The notes: generated by a model not told the origin, from the letters alone. 64,000 nucleotides of DNA from Candidatus Eiseniibacteriota bacterium (GCA_020633975.1 JACKCR010000004.1:1-64000), one strand, 5' to 3'; shown: positions 43,995 to 53,777, numbered from the stretch's first letter. Program-made: numbers and translations.

Positions 43995-45892
43995 CGTTTC
44001 GCCTCACCGGATACGTCCGTCGCTTCACGTCGCTCTCTGTCGCTTCCGTCCACTCCCGTTGTTTCGGCCGCGCTTCCGCCCTCGGAACTTCCCCTCCCGT
44101 TCGCCCTTCCGTTGCGGATGAGCCGAGCCTCGCGGGTATCTTCTTCGAGCGAGTACGACGCGTCTCGGAGACGCCGTTCGTACTGTCCAGGGAAACCGTC
44201 GAGAGTCGACAGTACGGGATTGGGCGAGGTCCATCCGAGTCCGCAGCGACTCGTAGCCGCGATTGTCGCGCTCAAGTCACGCAGGTACCCGACATCATCG
44301 GTGGAGCCGTGACCGGCGCGGATCCGGTCCAGCCGTTCCTTCAGGAGGCTGTTTCCCACCCGGCACGGTGTGCAGTACCCACACGATTCGTGGATGAAGA
44401 ACCGCAGGAACTCGGATGCGATCTCCAAGAGGTCGCGATGCTGGTCGAAGACCATCACCGCACCACCGGTGGCCAAGTCGTCGAAGCAGATGGTGCGACC
44501 GAACTCCGACGGTGGAACCATCCTGCCACTGGGGCCTCCGATCTGGACGGCGGCAGCACCGGTTCCATCGCAGAGGCCGAGGAGTTCGCGTACCGAGATC
44601 CCGAACGGAACCTCGTATACGCCCGGACGCTTGCAGTCCCCGGAGACGCTGAGCAACTTCGTGCCAGTGCTCGCCTTCGATCCGAGAGCAGAGAACCAGG
44701 GCGCTCCCTGTTCCAGAATGCGGGCCGCACAGCAGTAGGTCTCGACGTTGTTGACACATGTCGGCTTGTCCAGATAGCCGTGAGAGGCAGGGAAGGGAGG
44801 CTTGAGCCGGGGTTGTCCACGCTTGCCTTCCATCGATTCGATCAAGGCGGTCTCTTCCCCGCAGATGTACGCTCCGGCACCCATCTGGATCCGGATGTCG
44901 AACTCGAACGCCTTCCGGCCGCCGAGCCCAGTTCCAAGAAGTCCCGCTTGTCGACGTTCCCGGAGCACGTGCTCCAGGTACTCCCTCAGATAGGCATACT
45001 CAGCTCGAAGGTAGAGCACGCCGTGGCCGGCGCCGATAGCGTATCCAGCTATGGTCATCCCCTCGAAGACCAAGTCGGCGCGTTCCGTGAGGAGTACGCG
45101 GTCCTTGAACGTTCCGGGCTCCCCTTCGTCCGCGTTGCACACGACGTATCTCTCGTCCTGTCCACCGCGCGTGTGCTCCCACTTCACGCCGGTAGGGAAC
45201 CCCCCACCGCCGCGACCTCGTAGTCGAGACGCCTTGACGACGCGGATCACCTCGACCGGGCTCAGAGCCAGGGCCTTGCGGAGTGCGGCGCCCCTTTCCA
45301 TGTGCCCGAAGAGGACAGGACCGGCCTGCCGGATCGAGTTGTCGACTGCGGATCGCACGAGATCGTGAGCGTTGTTTCCGCCTCCGTAGGAGTCGACGAG
45401 CAAAGACCTGAGATCCGTGCCGTCGGGATGCGCCTGGAGGAGTCGTACGACTCGTCTCACCTCGGAGAGCGAAAGACGTGGAAGTACGACATCGTTGACC
45501 AGTGCCGCCGGAGCTTGGTCGCTCATTCCGATACAGGAGGTGGTCGTGAGAGAGATCCGACCATCGGGAGTCGTCTCCCCGACGCGTATTCCGAGGGCGT
45601 GCTCGAACTCGGACGCGATCTCGTCGGCTCCCTTCATCTTGTCGATGACGTCGTCGCACAAGCGGATGACGATGTTGCCGTGAGGGCGAGTGGAGAGAAA
45701 AGAATAGAAGGAGACCACGCCTTCGACATCTGCGCGAGTGAGGTGGAGTGCCTCCGCGATGGCTTCCATCGCTTCACCATCAATGCAGTCTAAACGTTGA
45801 TTGATGGCACGAACGACGTCGAGTAGGCGAGTGGCGTCGTTCCCAAAACGTGCGCAGATCTCGTGAACGGCTTCGTCTCGAACGGCGCTCAT
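43991..45892 (-). CDS. hoxF: NAD-linked hydrogenase diaphorase subunit HoxF (NuoE-NuoF fusion)
   Basis: The 633-residue protein has a NuoE-like N-terminal domain (1-150) and a NuoF-like domain (180-590). Visible are GRGGGGFPTGVKWE (NADH/FMN site), NADEGEPGTFKDR, GAYICGEETALIESMEGKRG and the [4Fe-4S] motif ESCGYCTPCRVG with its distal Cys (SRCGLG). It oxidises or reduces NAD(H) with FMN. In the NuoE-like part only two of the usual four [2Fe-2S] cysteines are evident (RLCDD, SCIGMSDQ), so that cluster may be absent. The tail (595-633) is low complexity. GGAGGAA precedes the ATG. Confidence 0.94.
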   Translation of the reverse strand: MSAVRDEAVHEICARFGNDATRLLDVVRAINQRLDCIDGEAMEAIAEALHLTRADVEGVVSFYSFLSTRPHGNIVIRLCDDVIDKMKGADEIASEFEHALGIRVGETTPDGRISLTTTSCIGMSDQAPAALVNDVVLPRLSLSEVRRVVRLLQAHPDGTDLRSLLVDSYGGGNNAHDLVRSAVDNSIRQAGPVLFGHMERGAALRKALALSPVEVIRVVKASRLRGRGGGGFPTGVKWEHTRGGQDERYVVCNADEGEPGTFKDRVLLTERADLVFEGMTIAGYAIGAGHGVLYLRAEYAYLREYLEHVLRERRQAGLLGTGLGGRKAFEFDIRIQMGAGAYICGEETALIESMEGKRGQPRLKPPFPASHGYLDKPTCVNNVETYCCAARILEQGAPWFSALGSKASTGTKLLSVSGDCKRPGVYEVPFGISVRELLGLCDGTGAAAVQIGGPSGRMVPPSEFGRTICFDDLATGGAVMVFDQHRDLLEIASEFLRFFIHESCGYCTPCRVGNSLLKERLDRIRAGHGSTDDVGYLRDLSATIAATSRCGLGWTSPNPVLSTLDGFPGQYERRLRDASYSLEEDTREARLIRNGRANGRGSSEGGSAAETTGVDGSDRERREATDVSGEAKR

Positions 45893-46012
45893 TCTCGAGT
45901 TCCTCCGATCTTCGAGGTGCGTAGTTGGACCTCGAACGATGGGGAATCTAGAACTCGAGTTCGAGAACGTCAGTAGGTGGTTCCCGATGGTGAAGCGCGG
46001 AAGACATCGTGC

Positions 46013-47776
46013 CTAGGACGCGGCTCTCTCTTGGACGAAGCGACGGAGGACGCCACGAAGTCGTTCGACTTCGATCGGCTTGGCCAGGTGGTCCACCATT
46101 CCGATGGAGAGACAACGCTCCGTCGTCTCGGGGAGTGTCTCTGCGGTGAGCGCAGCGATCGGGACGTGCGGGTCGAGCGCGAGGATTCGTTCGCTCGTCT
46201 CGAAGCCGTCCATGCGTGGCATGTGGAGATCCATCAGGACGAAGTCGAAGCGGCCTGGTTCGAAGAGTTCGAGTGCGTCGACGCCGTCGTACGCGAGGAC
46301 GACATCACAGCCGATGCGCTCGAGGATACGTGTCGCGATGAGACGGTTGGTCGGATTGTCTTCGACGAGTAGGACGCGCGGTGGTGTTGCAAACGCCATC
46401 GCGAACTTGCTGCGGGGTTGGTGTTCGTTGACGCTCGTTATCGGCGGATTGAACCGCTCCAGCTCGACGACGAAGTCGAACCGAGCGCCCCGTGAGGCGG
46501 TCCGTTCCGCGGAGATCGTTCCGCCCAGGGATTCTGCGAGTCGACGTGCGATCGTGAGTCCGAGTCCCATCCCTCCGTGTTCTCTCGATCGCGAATCGTC
46601 TGCCTGGAAGAACGGGTCGAAGACGCGAGCCCGGAGGTCATCCGGAATCCCACGACCGTTGTCGACCACGGAGAACCGGTACCGTCCCTTGCCCTTTGCC
46701 GAGCTGTGCTCTTCGGACACTTCGATGCTGATGCGTCCAGATGGGTCGGAGAACTTGACCGCGTTCACGAGTATGTTCGAGAGAACCTGGCGGATCCGAG
46801 TTTGGTTTCCGATGACGCGCTGCGTCAGCAAGGTGCCAACGACGACGTCGATCGTGACCTCCTTCTGCGCTGCTACTTCCGTGAACTCTTGCTTCAAGGA
46901 GAGGAGGAGTGCGGGCAGGTCGATATCCTTCACTCCGAAGACGTCGGGCTTGTTCGCGCCCCCGGAGGCGAGGTCCAGGATGTTGTTGACGACGTCGAGC
47001 AGATACTTCGCAGTCGCCGCAGAGCTCTCGACGAGATCCCGATGCTCTTGTCCCAGGTTCGAGGAAAGGAGGAGTGCGGCGGTTCCCATGATCCCGTTGA
47101 GCGGCGTTCGAATCTCGTGACTCATGTTCGCGATGAAGCGGCTCTTCGCGCGATCGGCCTCTTCGGCTCGCTCCTTCGTCGCGACGAGCTCGTCCAGTAT
47201 CCGCCTCTGTCTCAGTTCCGCACCGACCCGACCCGCGAATGCCTCGAGGACATACTTCACTTGGTCCGGTTCCGTCATCTCTCGGTGGTCGACGGCCGCG
47301 AGGACCCCCACTGCTCGACCGTCCTCGTCGAAAAGGGGGCATCCAACATAGCTTTCGGCGCAAAACTCCTGCAGGAGTGGGTCATCGGGGAAGAGGGCAC
47401 GAAGTCGAGACGGATAGACGCAAGTCTTGCGATCGATGACTTGTGCGCATGGAGAGTTCGGCAGGTCGTAGGTGAAGTTGGCGACGTTTCTGCCGTCGAT
47501 GGCGACCGCGAGCGTCTGAACCAGTTCATCGCTCTGCACGGAGTCCCACGCTCCGACGAAGACGTACCGAACGTCGAGCGCGCGAGAGAGCGAGCCGGTC
47601 AGCCCTTCGAGGAAGGACGTTCCCGTGCTTGCAGATGTATCGGCCAGGACGGATCGGATTCGCCGGAGCGTGTCGCAGGCCATGTCAGTCTGCGCGAAGT
47701 CCGGGTGCTGCATCCCGTCGTCGTTCACCCCCGGAGTTTCGTGCCCGCGCAGTCGGCCTCTGCGTGAATCGGTCAT
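46013..47776 (-). CDS. Hybrid sensor histidine kinase (GAF-HisKA-HATPase-REC)
   Basis: The 587-residue cytosolic protein has a GAF domain (about 50-195, with several cysteines such as NSPCAQVI and [13 protein letters not shown]), HisKA ([18 protein letters not shown]), HATPase_c ([31 protein letters not shown]) and a receiver domain ([30 protein letters not shown]). It should be an intramolecular phosphorelay starter; no Hpt domain is visible. It lies 120 bp upstream of hoxF on the same strand, and a receiver-only gene ends the hydrogenase set, suggesting control or sensing tied to hydrogenase. The ligand is unknown. Confidence 0.9.
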   Translation of the reverse strand: MTDSRRGRLRGHETPGVNDDGMQHPDFAQTDMACDTLRRIRSVLADTSASTGTSFLEGLTGSLSRALDVRYVFVGAWDSVQSDELVQTLAVAIDGRNVANFTYDLPNSPCAQVIDRKTCVYPSRLRALFPDDPLLQEFCAESYVGCPLFDEDGRAVGVLAAVDHREMTEPDQVKYVLEAFAGRVGAELRQRRILDELVATKERAEEADRAKSRFIANMSHEIRTPLNGIMGTAALLLSSNLGQEHRDLVESSAATAKYLLDVVNNILDLASGGANKPDVFGVKDIDLPALLLSLKQEFTEVAAQKEVTIDVVVGTLLTQRVIGNQTRIRQVLSNILVNAVKFSDPSGRISIEVSEEHSSAKGKGRYRFSVVDNGRGIPDDLRARVFDPFFQADDSRSREHGGMGLGLTIARRLAESLGGTISAERTASRGARFDFVVELERFNPPITSVNEHQPRSKFAMAFATPPRVLLVEDNPTNRLIATRILERIGCDVVLAYDGVDALELFEPGRFDFVLMDLHMPRMDGFETSERILALDPHVPIAALTAETLPETTERCLSIGMVDHLAKPIEVERLRGVLRRFVQERAAS

Positions 47777-48115
47777 GTCTCAACTCCGCGATCGGTGGCT
47801 CCGTTGTCATACGGAACCTAGTGGGGAGTTCGGCGGGTCTCCCGCGCTTCTTGACGTTCAACGTGGTGTTTCATACGCCTTGGCGTCGTATGTCCGACCT
47901 CATCAAGTTCTTTGTGTCCAACCCCTTGGACAGATGAGCAGTGCGTCGTAAGGCAGGTCCCGTTACATCGCGCAGGGTATGGAGTTCCAGTGAGGGAATT
48001 CTCTTCCGCCTGGGGAGGCTTTGGAACGGCATAGGTTCGGTGGGAAATCCCAACGCCGTTGCCCGCGCCGTAGCCGCGAGCCCCAAGTTCGAGTCTGAGT
48101 CCTGCGAGGTCGAGT
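47777..48115. other. Intergenic region without a gene
   Basis: No convincing frame is seen on either strand. It holds two small hairpins: CATACG (47872-47877) with CGTATG (47887-47892), and TGTCCAA with TTGGACA around a CCCC loop (47915-47932). Neither is followed by a U-tract. The left part should hold the promoter of the hybrid kinase and the right part the end of the DMT transporter transcript. Confidence 0.5.
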
Positions 48116-49009
48116 CTAGAAGAAGAGGAGCGCGGAACCTGCTACGGCGAGAGCGGCACCGGCCACCGACGCCCACGTGACCCGATCCCCTTGTAGGACA
48201 CGCGAGGGAACGAGGATGAAGACTGGCGTGAGCGCCATCAGGGTCGCTGCGACACCTGCCTCCGTCCTCTGCACGGCGACGAGCGAAAGGGACACGCCGA
48301 GGAACGGGCCGAAGAATGCTCCCATCGTTGTCCAAGCGAGGGCCCGTGCGTCCCCGAGTCCCTTCCAGAAGCGAGGCCACCATCCCGAGGCAGAGAAGAT
48401 GAGTGCGAACCCGACGATACCGGCGTACACCCGGATCTGGACCGCGGCAAACGGCGCATAGTCTCCCATGCCGTGTTTGCTCAGGACGAGCCCGACAGCC
48501 TGTCCCAACGCTCCACCGAGCGCGAGGAACACGCCTTTCACATGATGGTGCTTCTTCTCCTCCGGGCTGGCTCGTCGGTTCCGCACGACCCAGGCGATTC
48601 CCATCACCGTCAGTGCCATTCCGCCGAGGTCGAGTGGCCGGAGTCGCTCACCGAGGAAGAGGAATCCGATCGTCGCGGTGATCGGGGGGACGAGAGACAT
48701 TACGAGTACAGACAGCCTGGACCCGAGGACGACGAACGCGCGGAAGAGGCAGAGGTCGCCGAAGTTGAAGCCCGCGAAGCCCGAGAGCGCGAGCCAGAGC
48801 CACGCGTGAGACGATGCGTCGTCCGGGAAGACGTGACCGCGGGTGAGGCCGTTGAATGCCGAGAGGAAGACGGCGGCGATGAGAAGACGCACGAAGTTGA
48901 CGACGAGGGAGCCGATCCGTCGCCCGGCCGACTCGAATGCGATGGCGGTCAAGGTCCAGCAGGACGCCGTCCCGAGAGCTGCGATCTCACCCAGGTGTGG
49001 GAGGTTCAT
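48116..49009 (-). CDS. EamA-type DMT transporter
   Basis: The 297-residue protein has ten hydrophobic segments in two homologous five-helix halves. The first half begins IAALGTASCWTLTAIAFE and ends GFLFLGERLRPLDLGGMAL; the second begins GVFLALGGALGQAVGLVLSK and ends ILVPSRVLQGDRVTWASVAG. The E-R/E-D step before the last helix of each half is typical of EamA permeases that move metabolites or amino acids. ATG 49009 was chosen over TTG 49015. It ends 14 bp after the neighbouring CHAT-like gene, likely one transcript. Substrate is unknown. Confidence 0.86.
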   Translation of the reverse strand: MNLPHLGEIAALGTASCWTLTAIAFESAGRRIGSLVVNFVRLLIAAVFLSAFNGLTRGHVFPDDASSHAWLWLALSGFAGFNFGDLCLFRAFVVLGSRLSVLVMSLVPPITATIGFLFLGERLRPLDLGGMALTVMGIAWVVRNRRASPEEKKHHHVKGVFLALGGALGQAVGLVLSKHGMGDYAPFAAVQIRVYAGIVGFALIFSASGWWPRFWKGLGDARALAWTTMGAFFGPFLGVSLSLVAVQRTEAGVAATLMALTPVFILVPSRVLQGDRVTWASVAGAALAVAGSALLFF

Positions 49010-49023
49010 GGCCAATCGTCAAC

Positions 49024-50661
49024 TCACGACGGGTCTTGACCGTCGGTCCGAACGTAGCGTCTGACGAAGAAGCGAAGAACGAAGAAGCCCGTGGTGAGGA
49101 AGAGAACCCAGGAGATGAGGAGTCCCCCAAGACCGCGCTTCGGCATCAGGGAATAGACCGGTAGGTGCCCGGGGCCCCACACTCGGAGGGATGGCATCGA
49201 GCCCTCGGTTCCTCTGGCGAGGCTTCCCGAGGCGAGGTTCTCGCTGGCGCCGTTCTCGCCTCTCGCATCCCCGCTTGCCGCATCTCCGCCCGCCGCATCT
49301 CCGCCTGCTGCATCTCTGCCGCCCGCATCTCGGCCGTCAGCGATCAACCGTCGAACGCTCTGGACGGCGCGGTCCCGTGGCAGTCCGCTTCGAAGAGCGA
49401 GGTAGAGTTCGCGCTCCGCCGATTGGACCGTTGGCTCCGAAAGCTCGCGGCCCAGCACGAATGCGGAGCGGGCACCGGCGGCAAGAAGCGCGATCGCCAT
49501 CCGGTCCGGATCCCCGAGAACACGGCTCGGGTCGACGAGTGCTGCATCGATCTCGAGTTCCGTCCCAGCGAGCTCGGGCAACTGGAGTTCCGCGTCGTCG
49601 AGGCGGATTCCGCCGTACCACGGACGGTGCTCTCGTGCCGCCGCCGTCGCACCCAACCCCTCGTTCGCTCCGCTACTTTGCATCTTCCACAAGTGGAGGA
49701 CGTCTGCCTTTGGAGCCAGCTCCTCGAAGTTGGAACGCGTGGCGGGCTCAGGGGCGTTGCGTGGAGCACCACCGAGTATCTTGGAGGCGTCGTCACCTTC
49801 CAAAGTACCCAGGATCACGAGTCCGTCACCGCTCTTCGTGCGAGGAGCCGCCGACCAAGTCAACATCGTCGACCACGGAAGGAACGAGACGCCATAGCGG
49901 TCGGCCAGGGTCTCTTCGTTCTCGCCACTCTCGTCGGGGATGACGCTGTCCTCGAACGGAAGGCCCAGCAGAGCAAGAGGCGGTTGGAGAAAGAGCCGCT
50001 CGGCCGAGTCCGGAACCCGGCTCCACGGTGTGCGAAGCAGTTCGTGGGCAAGCACCCTCGAGTCGACATCGATTCCGGCAGCGCCTGTCCACGCCTCGGC
50101 CATTGCCTGCCTCACCGCATCGCTCTCGATCGCGAACACGTGGGTTCCCGCCGGATGGACGACGAAGCAGAGAGGCGCGAGGCGTCGGCTGTCGCCGTAC
50201 GCGAGCAAAGTGGCGTGGGCTCCGCTCAGAAGGAGCTCGAGGGAGTCCAACGAGATGACCGGCCGATCTTCGGGCTCGGGCGCGAAGCCCGTCAGCCACT
50301 CTAGGTACCGCTGCCGGCCTGTCTCGACCTGGACCCATGCACTGTCCGGGGCGTCGGCGGCGAGTGCGGCATAGGCCAATCCGGCGAACACCTCGGGAAT
50401 CCAGTCTCCTTCCGCCTCATCGACGGCAGCCCGAAGCCGAGGAACGGCGTTGGCCCAATCCTCCGCGCGGACGTACTCCAGCGCTTCGAGGATGAATGCC
50501 TCGTCGTTGGTTGACGGAGACTCGACACCGGGCGACAGATCGGAGTCGACGACCGCGGCCGTGGCAGCCACTGCGGCCTCGTCAACGGCAGAGGCCGTGT
50601 CCGCGAGACCGCCGACAACCAAGAGAGAGGTGCATATGAACGCCGCCGCACGTACCGTCAT
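49024..50661 (-). CDS. CHAT-like protein with signal peptide and C-terminal membrane anchor
   Basis: The 545-residue product has a signal peptide (1-26, VVGGLADTASA), a helical region (50-130), a CHAT/caspase-like domain (about 200-440) and a C-terminal membrane helix (LLISWVLFLTTGFFVL, 511-530) with a basic tail. CHAT-type features are ADVLHLWKMQ, where the catalytic His would stand in HLA-H-G, and the GARSAFVLGREL ending. The Gly following His is not seen and the usual cysteine strand (LSAC) reads AALVDPS, so the active site looks degenerate. A 15-bp tandem repeat encodes the Asp/Gly/Ala linker (about 440-470). Start ATG 50661 gives the signal peptide. Function unknown. Confidence 0.6.
   Translation of the reverse strand: MTVRAAAFICTSLLVVGGLADTASAVDEAAVAATAAVVDSDLSPGVESPSTNDEAFILEALEYVRAEDWANAVPRLRAAVDEAEGDWIPEVFAGLAYAALAADAPDSAWVQVETGRQRYLEWLTGFAPEPEDRPVISLDSLELLLSGAHATLLAYGDSRRLAPLCFVVHPAGTHVFAIESDAVRQAMAEAWTGAAGIDVDSRVLAHELLRTPWSRVPDSAERLFLQPPLALLGLPFEDSVIPDESGENEETLADRYGVSFLPWSTMLTWSAAPRTKSGDGLVILGTLEGDDASKILGGAPRNAPEPATRSNFEELAPKADVLHLWKMQSSGANEGLGATAAAREHRPWYGGIRLDDAELQLPELAGTELEIDAALVDPSRVLGDPDRMAIALLAAGARSAFVLGRELSEPTVQSAERELYLALRSGLPRDRAVQSVRRLIADGRDAGGRDAAGGDAAGGDAASGDARGENGASENLASGSLARGTEGSMPSLRVWGPGHLPVYSLMPKRGLGGLLISWVLFLTTGFFVLRFFVRRYVRTDGQDPS
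49265..49332. repeat. 15-bp tandem repeat inside the CHAT-like gene
   Basis: GCATC recurs at 49265, 49280, 49295, 49310 and 49325 with conserved CCGC context, a strict 15-bp period over five copies. On the coding strand it gives repeats such as GGDAA that form a flexible linker before the membrane helix. Such repeats change copy number readily. Confidence 0.8.
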
Positions 50662-50674
50662 TCGTCGGACCCGT

Positions 50675-51154
50675 TTACTGCCACCTGTGGTATGCAGGGT
50701 GTCCCTCGCGTACGGCGACGAAGGTGCCTTCGCAAGTCGCCGTGTCCTTGCCGCCGGCCGTGAGCGTCGCTCGGACGCGAACCTTGTCACCTTCCGCGTC
50801 CAGGATCTCCGACTTCATCGATACGCCCACGCCGGAAGGCGTCGGGCGGAGAAGTCTCACGTGGAACTCCGCAGTGACCGTGCATGGCGGCTCGTCCTGG
50901 CCACGGGCCTCTTTCAGGTGCATCGCGGCGGTCCAGTTGCTGTGACAGTCCAGGAGCGTGCCGACGATTCCGCCGCTCAACATTCCGGGAAACGCCTCGT
51001 GGTGCGGTTCCGGCTTCCACTCGCAAACTAGCCCGTTCCCGTCAGGATCCGGAAAGCTTCGAATCCGAAGTCCCTTCCCGTTCGCTGGTCCGCAGCCGAA
51101 GCAGATGCTCTTCGGCGCATGCGACTCTTGGACGCTCTTCGTAGTGTTGCTCAT
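50675..51154 (-). CDS. PaaI-like hotdog thioesterase
   Basis: This 159-residue single hotdog domain has HEAFPGMLSGGIVGTLLDCH, where the GG-x6-D of the central helix is the usual acyl-CoA thioesterase signature, and the following strand AEFHVRLLRPTP. An N-terminal CFGCG pair could bind metal; such CxxC motifs occur in a subset of PaaI proteins. It probably hydrolyses an acyl-CoA thioester, substrate unknown. It lies 13 bp upstream of the CHAT-like gene. Confidence 0.82.
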   Translation of the reverse strand: MSNTTKSVQESHAPKSICFGCGPANGKGLRIRSFPDPDGNGLVCEWKPEPHHEAFPGMLSGGIVGTLLDCHSNWTAAMHLKEARGQDEPPCTVTAEFHVRLLRPTPSGVGVSMKSEILDAEGDKVRVRATLTAGGKDTATCEGTFVAVREGHPAYHRWQ

Positions 51155-51276
51155 CGGACTCCCATGGGACGACGCCCGTCAGCCATCCGTGGTCTTTGGT
51201 GCGTCCGGCGGAATCGCCGGTGACGCTGACGATACCTGTGCAGTCTAGATCAGATCCGAAGACTGCGCAGCCAGGG

Positions 51277-52029
51277 TCACTCGCCCAGAGACGCGTGGAG
51301 GAGGTCTCGGAGCGCAACGAACACCGGCAGGGGAATCTCGTGTTGACCCTCGAACGGAACGAATCGGACGTCCGCTCCGGCACCCGCGAGAATCGATCTC
51401 AGTTCCTCCGCTGCGAAGAACGGAAGTAGCGGGTCTTGTCGTCCATGCGATTGAAGAATCCTCACACCCTTGGCTCTGGGGGCGGCCTCCCTCCAGACGT
51501 CCTCGCAGAGCAGAGTGCCTGAGAGGAGTGCGAGTCCACCTGGTGCGGTCTCCGAACGAAGGACGAAGTCGGTGGTCAGCATGGCACCTTGAGAGAACCC
51601 GCCGACGATGACGCGATCCATCGGCAGCGTCGTGTCTTCACCTTCGATCTGGCGCTCGCGGTCCAGGATTGCGCTCAGTCGAGGCCGGAGGTCGTCCAGT
51701 TCCCGTGGGCACTCTCCCTTTCGGTCCCGAGCTTCGCCTCGCGCGAGCGCCAGTTCCAGCGCAGCGATGTCGATCTGCCACCACGCCCGCTGCTCGAATC
51801 CAGGGAAGCCGCCTAGAGAGAGCGGTGCTTCCGGAAAGAGGAAGACGACCTCTTCCGCTACCCGAGACGACGCCTGAATCAGTTCCTCCCCGATCGGGAC
51901 GAGGTCCGTGCCTGGCGCGCCGTATCCATGGCAGAGAAGGACGAGCAACGTTGGGTGGGTCGCTGCCGTGATTCGGCGGTACTCGAGCCCGCCAGCTTCC
52001 CGCAGGATGGTCGACAGGGAACGGGTCAT
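51277..52029 (-). CDS. Alpha/beta-hydrolase, phospholipase/carboxylesterase type
   Basis: The 250-residue soluble hydrolase shows LLCHGYGAPGTDL (oxyanion loop), VIVGGFSQGAMLT with the nucleophile Ser of G-F-S-Q-G, LQSHGRQDPLLPF with the catalytic Asp and FEGQHEIP with the catalytic His, a full triad. The family cleaves carboxylic esters of phospholipids or small molecules. ATG 52029 overlaps the EVE gene stop (ATGA); a longer frame upstream runs through that gene and is not real. Confidence 0.88.
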   Translation of the reverse strand: MTRSLSTILREAGGLEYRRITAATHPTLLVLLCHGYGAPGTDLVPIGEELIQASSRVAEEVVFLFPEAPLSLGGFPGFEQRAWWQIDIAALELALARGEARDRKGECPRELDDLRPRLSAILDRERQIEGEDTTLPMDRVIVGGFSQGAMLTTDFVLRSETAPGGLALLSGTLLCEDVWREAAPRAKGVRILQSHGRQDPLLPFFAAEELRSILAGAGADVRFVPFEGQHEIPLPVFVALRDLLHASLGE

Positions 52030-52595
52030 CTCCGGGCCTTCCCTTCGTTCTTGGCTTTGGTCGTCTTGGTCTTGGGCGTCTCGCTCTTGGCTGCCTTGCC
52101 TTTGGAGTTGGGTGAGTCCGGCGCCTTCGAGTTTCCCATCTTCGTGACGATCTTCCACTCGGCCGGGCTCACGGGCTGGATCGAGAGCCGGGCGCCGCGC
52201 CTCAGGAGCATCATCTCTTCGAGTCCCGGTGTCTCCTTCAGCTCCTTCAGCGTGACCGGGCGCTTGAACTCGTGTACGTACTGAACATCGACCATGACCC
52301 AAGTCGGGGATTCCTTCTTCGACTTGGGATCGTAGTACTTCGACTTCGGATCGAACTGATCTCGGTCCGGGTAGGCCTCACGAACGACTCTGCAAACTCC
52401 CGCGACATGCATCGGATCCTGTCGCGAGTGGTAGAACAGGACCTCGTCGCCGACCTTGATCTCATCGCGAAGCAGGTTTCGTGCCTGATAGTTCCTCACG
52501 CCTTCCCAAGATGTCGTCTGATCCGGACTCTGCTTCAGGTCCGAGAACGAGAAGACGTCGGGTTCAGACTTGAAGAGCCAGTAACGCTTCGCCAT
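52026..52595 (-). CDS. EVE-domain protein
   Basis: The 189-residue protein has an EVE (PUA-like) domain in residues 1-150: YWLFKSEPDVFSFSDL, TTSWEGVRNYQARN, GDEVLFYHSR and the end WKIV. EVE domains bind modified bases in DNA or RNA. The last 40 residues are a lysine-rich low-complexity tail (KTKTTKAKNEGKARR) that probably adds nucleic-acid affinity and is longer than in the usual ~150-residue family member. GAGGAGG lies a few bases before the ATG. Confidence 0.9.
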   Translation of the reverse strand: MAKRYWLFKSEPDVFSFSDLKQSPDQTTSWEGVRNYQARNLLRDEIKVGDEVLFYHSRQDPMHVAGVCRVVREAYPDRDQFDPKSKYYDPKSKKESPTWVMVDVQYVHEFKRPVTLKELKETPGLEEMMLLRRGARLSIQPVSPAEWKIVTKMGNSKAPDSPNSKGKAAKSETPKTKTTKAKNEGKARR

Positions 52596-52918
52596 CGATC
52601 CTCCTCTCCCGATTCCCGAATCGATACGGGTAGGGAGTCAAAACATGTTGTGACAACAAACAACGGTATCACGAGACAGCGATTGTCGCGACATGCGGTG
52701 GACGGCACGTAGTCGGTGCTCGCATTCGTGAATGTGTCGGACCTTTGCATCGATGCAGAGAGTACGCGAACGCGGTAGGGGGAAGTACGGATACTCGTAG
52801 CCCCATTTCGAGCCTATGTTGACAACGTCAGCAGGAGTCCACGAACGTCAGAATACTCGCTCTTCGGACCGCAGTCCCTGCCTTCGTGGCTCCCGTCCGC
52901 TCTCGGGGAGGTGCCCCA
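52596..52918. other. Divergent intergenic region without a gene
   Basis: This stretch separates the EVE gene from the membrane-protein gene and is noticeably more AT-rich than its surroundings. It contains the dyad GTTGT-G-ACAAC (52647-52657) and TTGACA at 52819-52824, inside GTTGACAAC. A -10 hexamer at proper spacing was not found. It probably holds both promoters. Confidence 0.4.
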
Positions 52919-53386
52919 GTGACAACGCAAACCCATCCCGTTCGCGAGGCAGAATCGCTTCGATTCTTCGCCCGTACTCGTCGGATCGTTGGTTGGCTCG
53001 TGGTCGCGTGTGGGTTCGCTACCTTCTTCTCCCTATTCCGGAGTCCGAGTTCCGCAATCTTCCCTGCGCTCTTTCTCATCCTTCTCTACGGGATCTGGCT
53101 CTTCATGGTTCTCGTCGAGAAGCGTGAGGCATTCCGCGTCGAGGGTGAGCCGGAGCCGATTGCGCGTCGCGAGATCGCGGCCGAGAGCGCAGAGCTTCGC
53201 ACCGCCATCAGCATCGGGATCGTGATTCTGTTCGCGTCCGTGCTGGTAGTCGGCGTTGCGCTTGGATCGAAATGGCTGGGAACCGTTGCTCTTCTTCTCT
53301 TCCTCTATCTGCTGGTGATCGGCGGGCCGTTCTGGCTCGCCGAGATCCTGGCTCGAGGAGAAGACGCGCGACACCGCCCCAGGTGA
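52919..53386 (+). CDS. Unrecognised small membrane protein
   Basis: The 155-residue product has four hydrophobic segments (about 23-40, 45-66, 95-117 and 122-142) with charged loops between them; both ends should be cytosolic. GTG 52919 is chosen because GGGGAGG sits 7 bases upstream. An in-frame ATG at 52886 adds eleven residues without a ribosome site. I recognise no family. Downstream, CCCACAC (53403-53409) pairs with GTGTGGG (53431-53437) and may help end the transcript. Confidence 0.65.
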   Translation: MTTQTHPVREAESLRFFARTRRIVGWLVVACGFATFFSLFRSPSSAIFPALFLILLYGIWLFMVLVEKREAFRVEGEPEPIARREIAAESAELRTAISIGIVILFASVLVVGVALGSKWLGTVALLLFLYLLVIGGPFWLAEILARGEDARHRPR

Positions 53387-53777
53387 AAGGAGTTTCTGCT
53401 CGCCCACACACTCTGTGACTGAGCGTGAGCGTGTGGGTTCCACAACCGCGTCGACCTCTAGTCGTTCGGTCATCCCCTGATGTGTGACGCAGTTTCGATT
53501 GGGCCCACGGGGAGTAGAGATCGACGCCCTGCCACGAACCGGGGCAACTCACTCCATCGGTACCCCTACCCGATCCTCACGGAGTGAAGGCTAGCTTCGG
53601 ATCTCGGGGCTCGAGGGCACGACCTCTCGGGCCCCTCATCTCTTTTTGCCAGAAGTGACGTCGACGTCTGTTTCCCTTGTTCCTCTGCCCTATGGGGGAA
53701 GTCTTACGGCGCTAACGTGTTCAAATCACAGGCGCATACGTAGAACTGCGGACTGTTGCTCGACGGGATTAGCGCCT

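Noticed and set aside
52819-52824. TTGACA as a sigma-70 -35 box
   Set aside because: No acceptable -10 hexamer lies 16-18 bases downstream.
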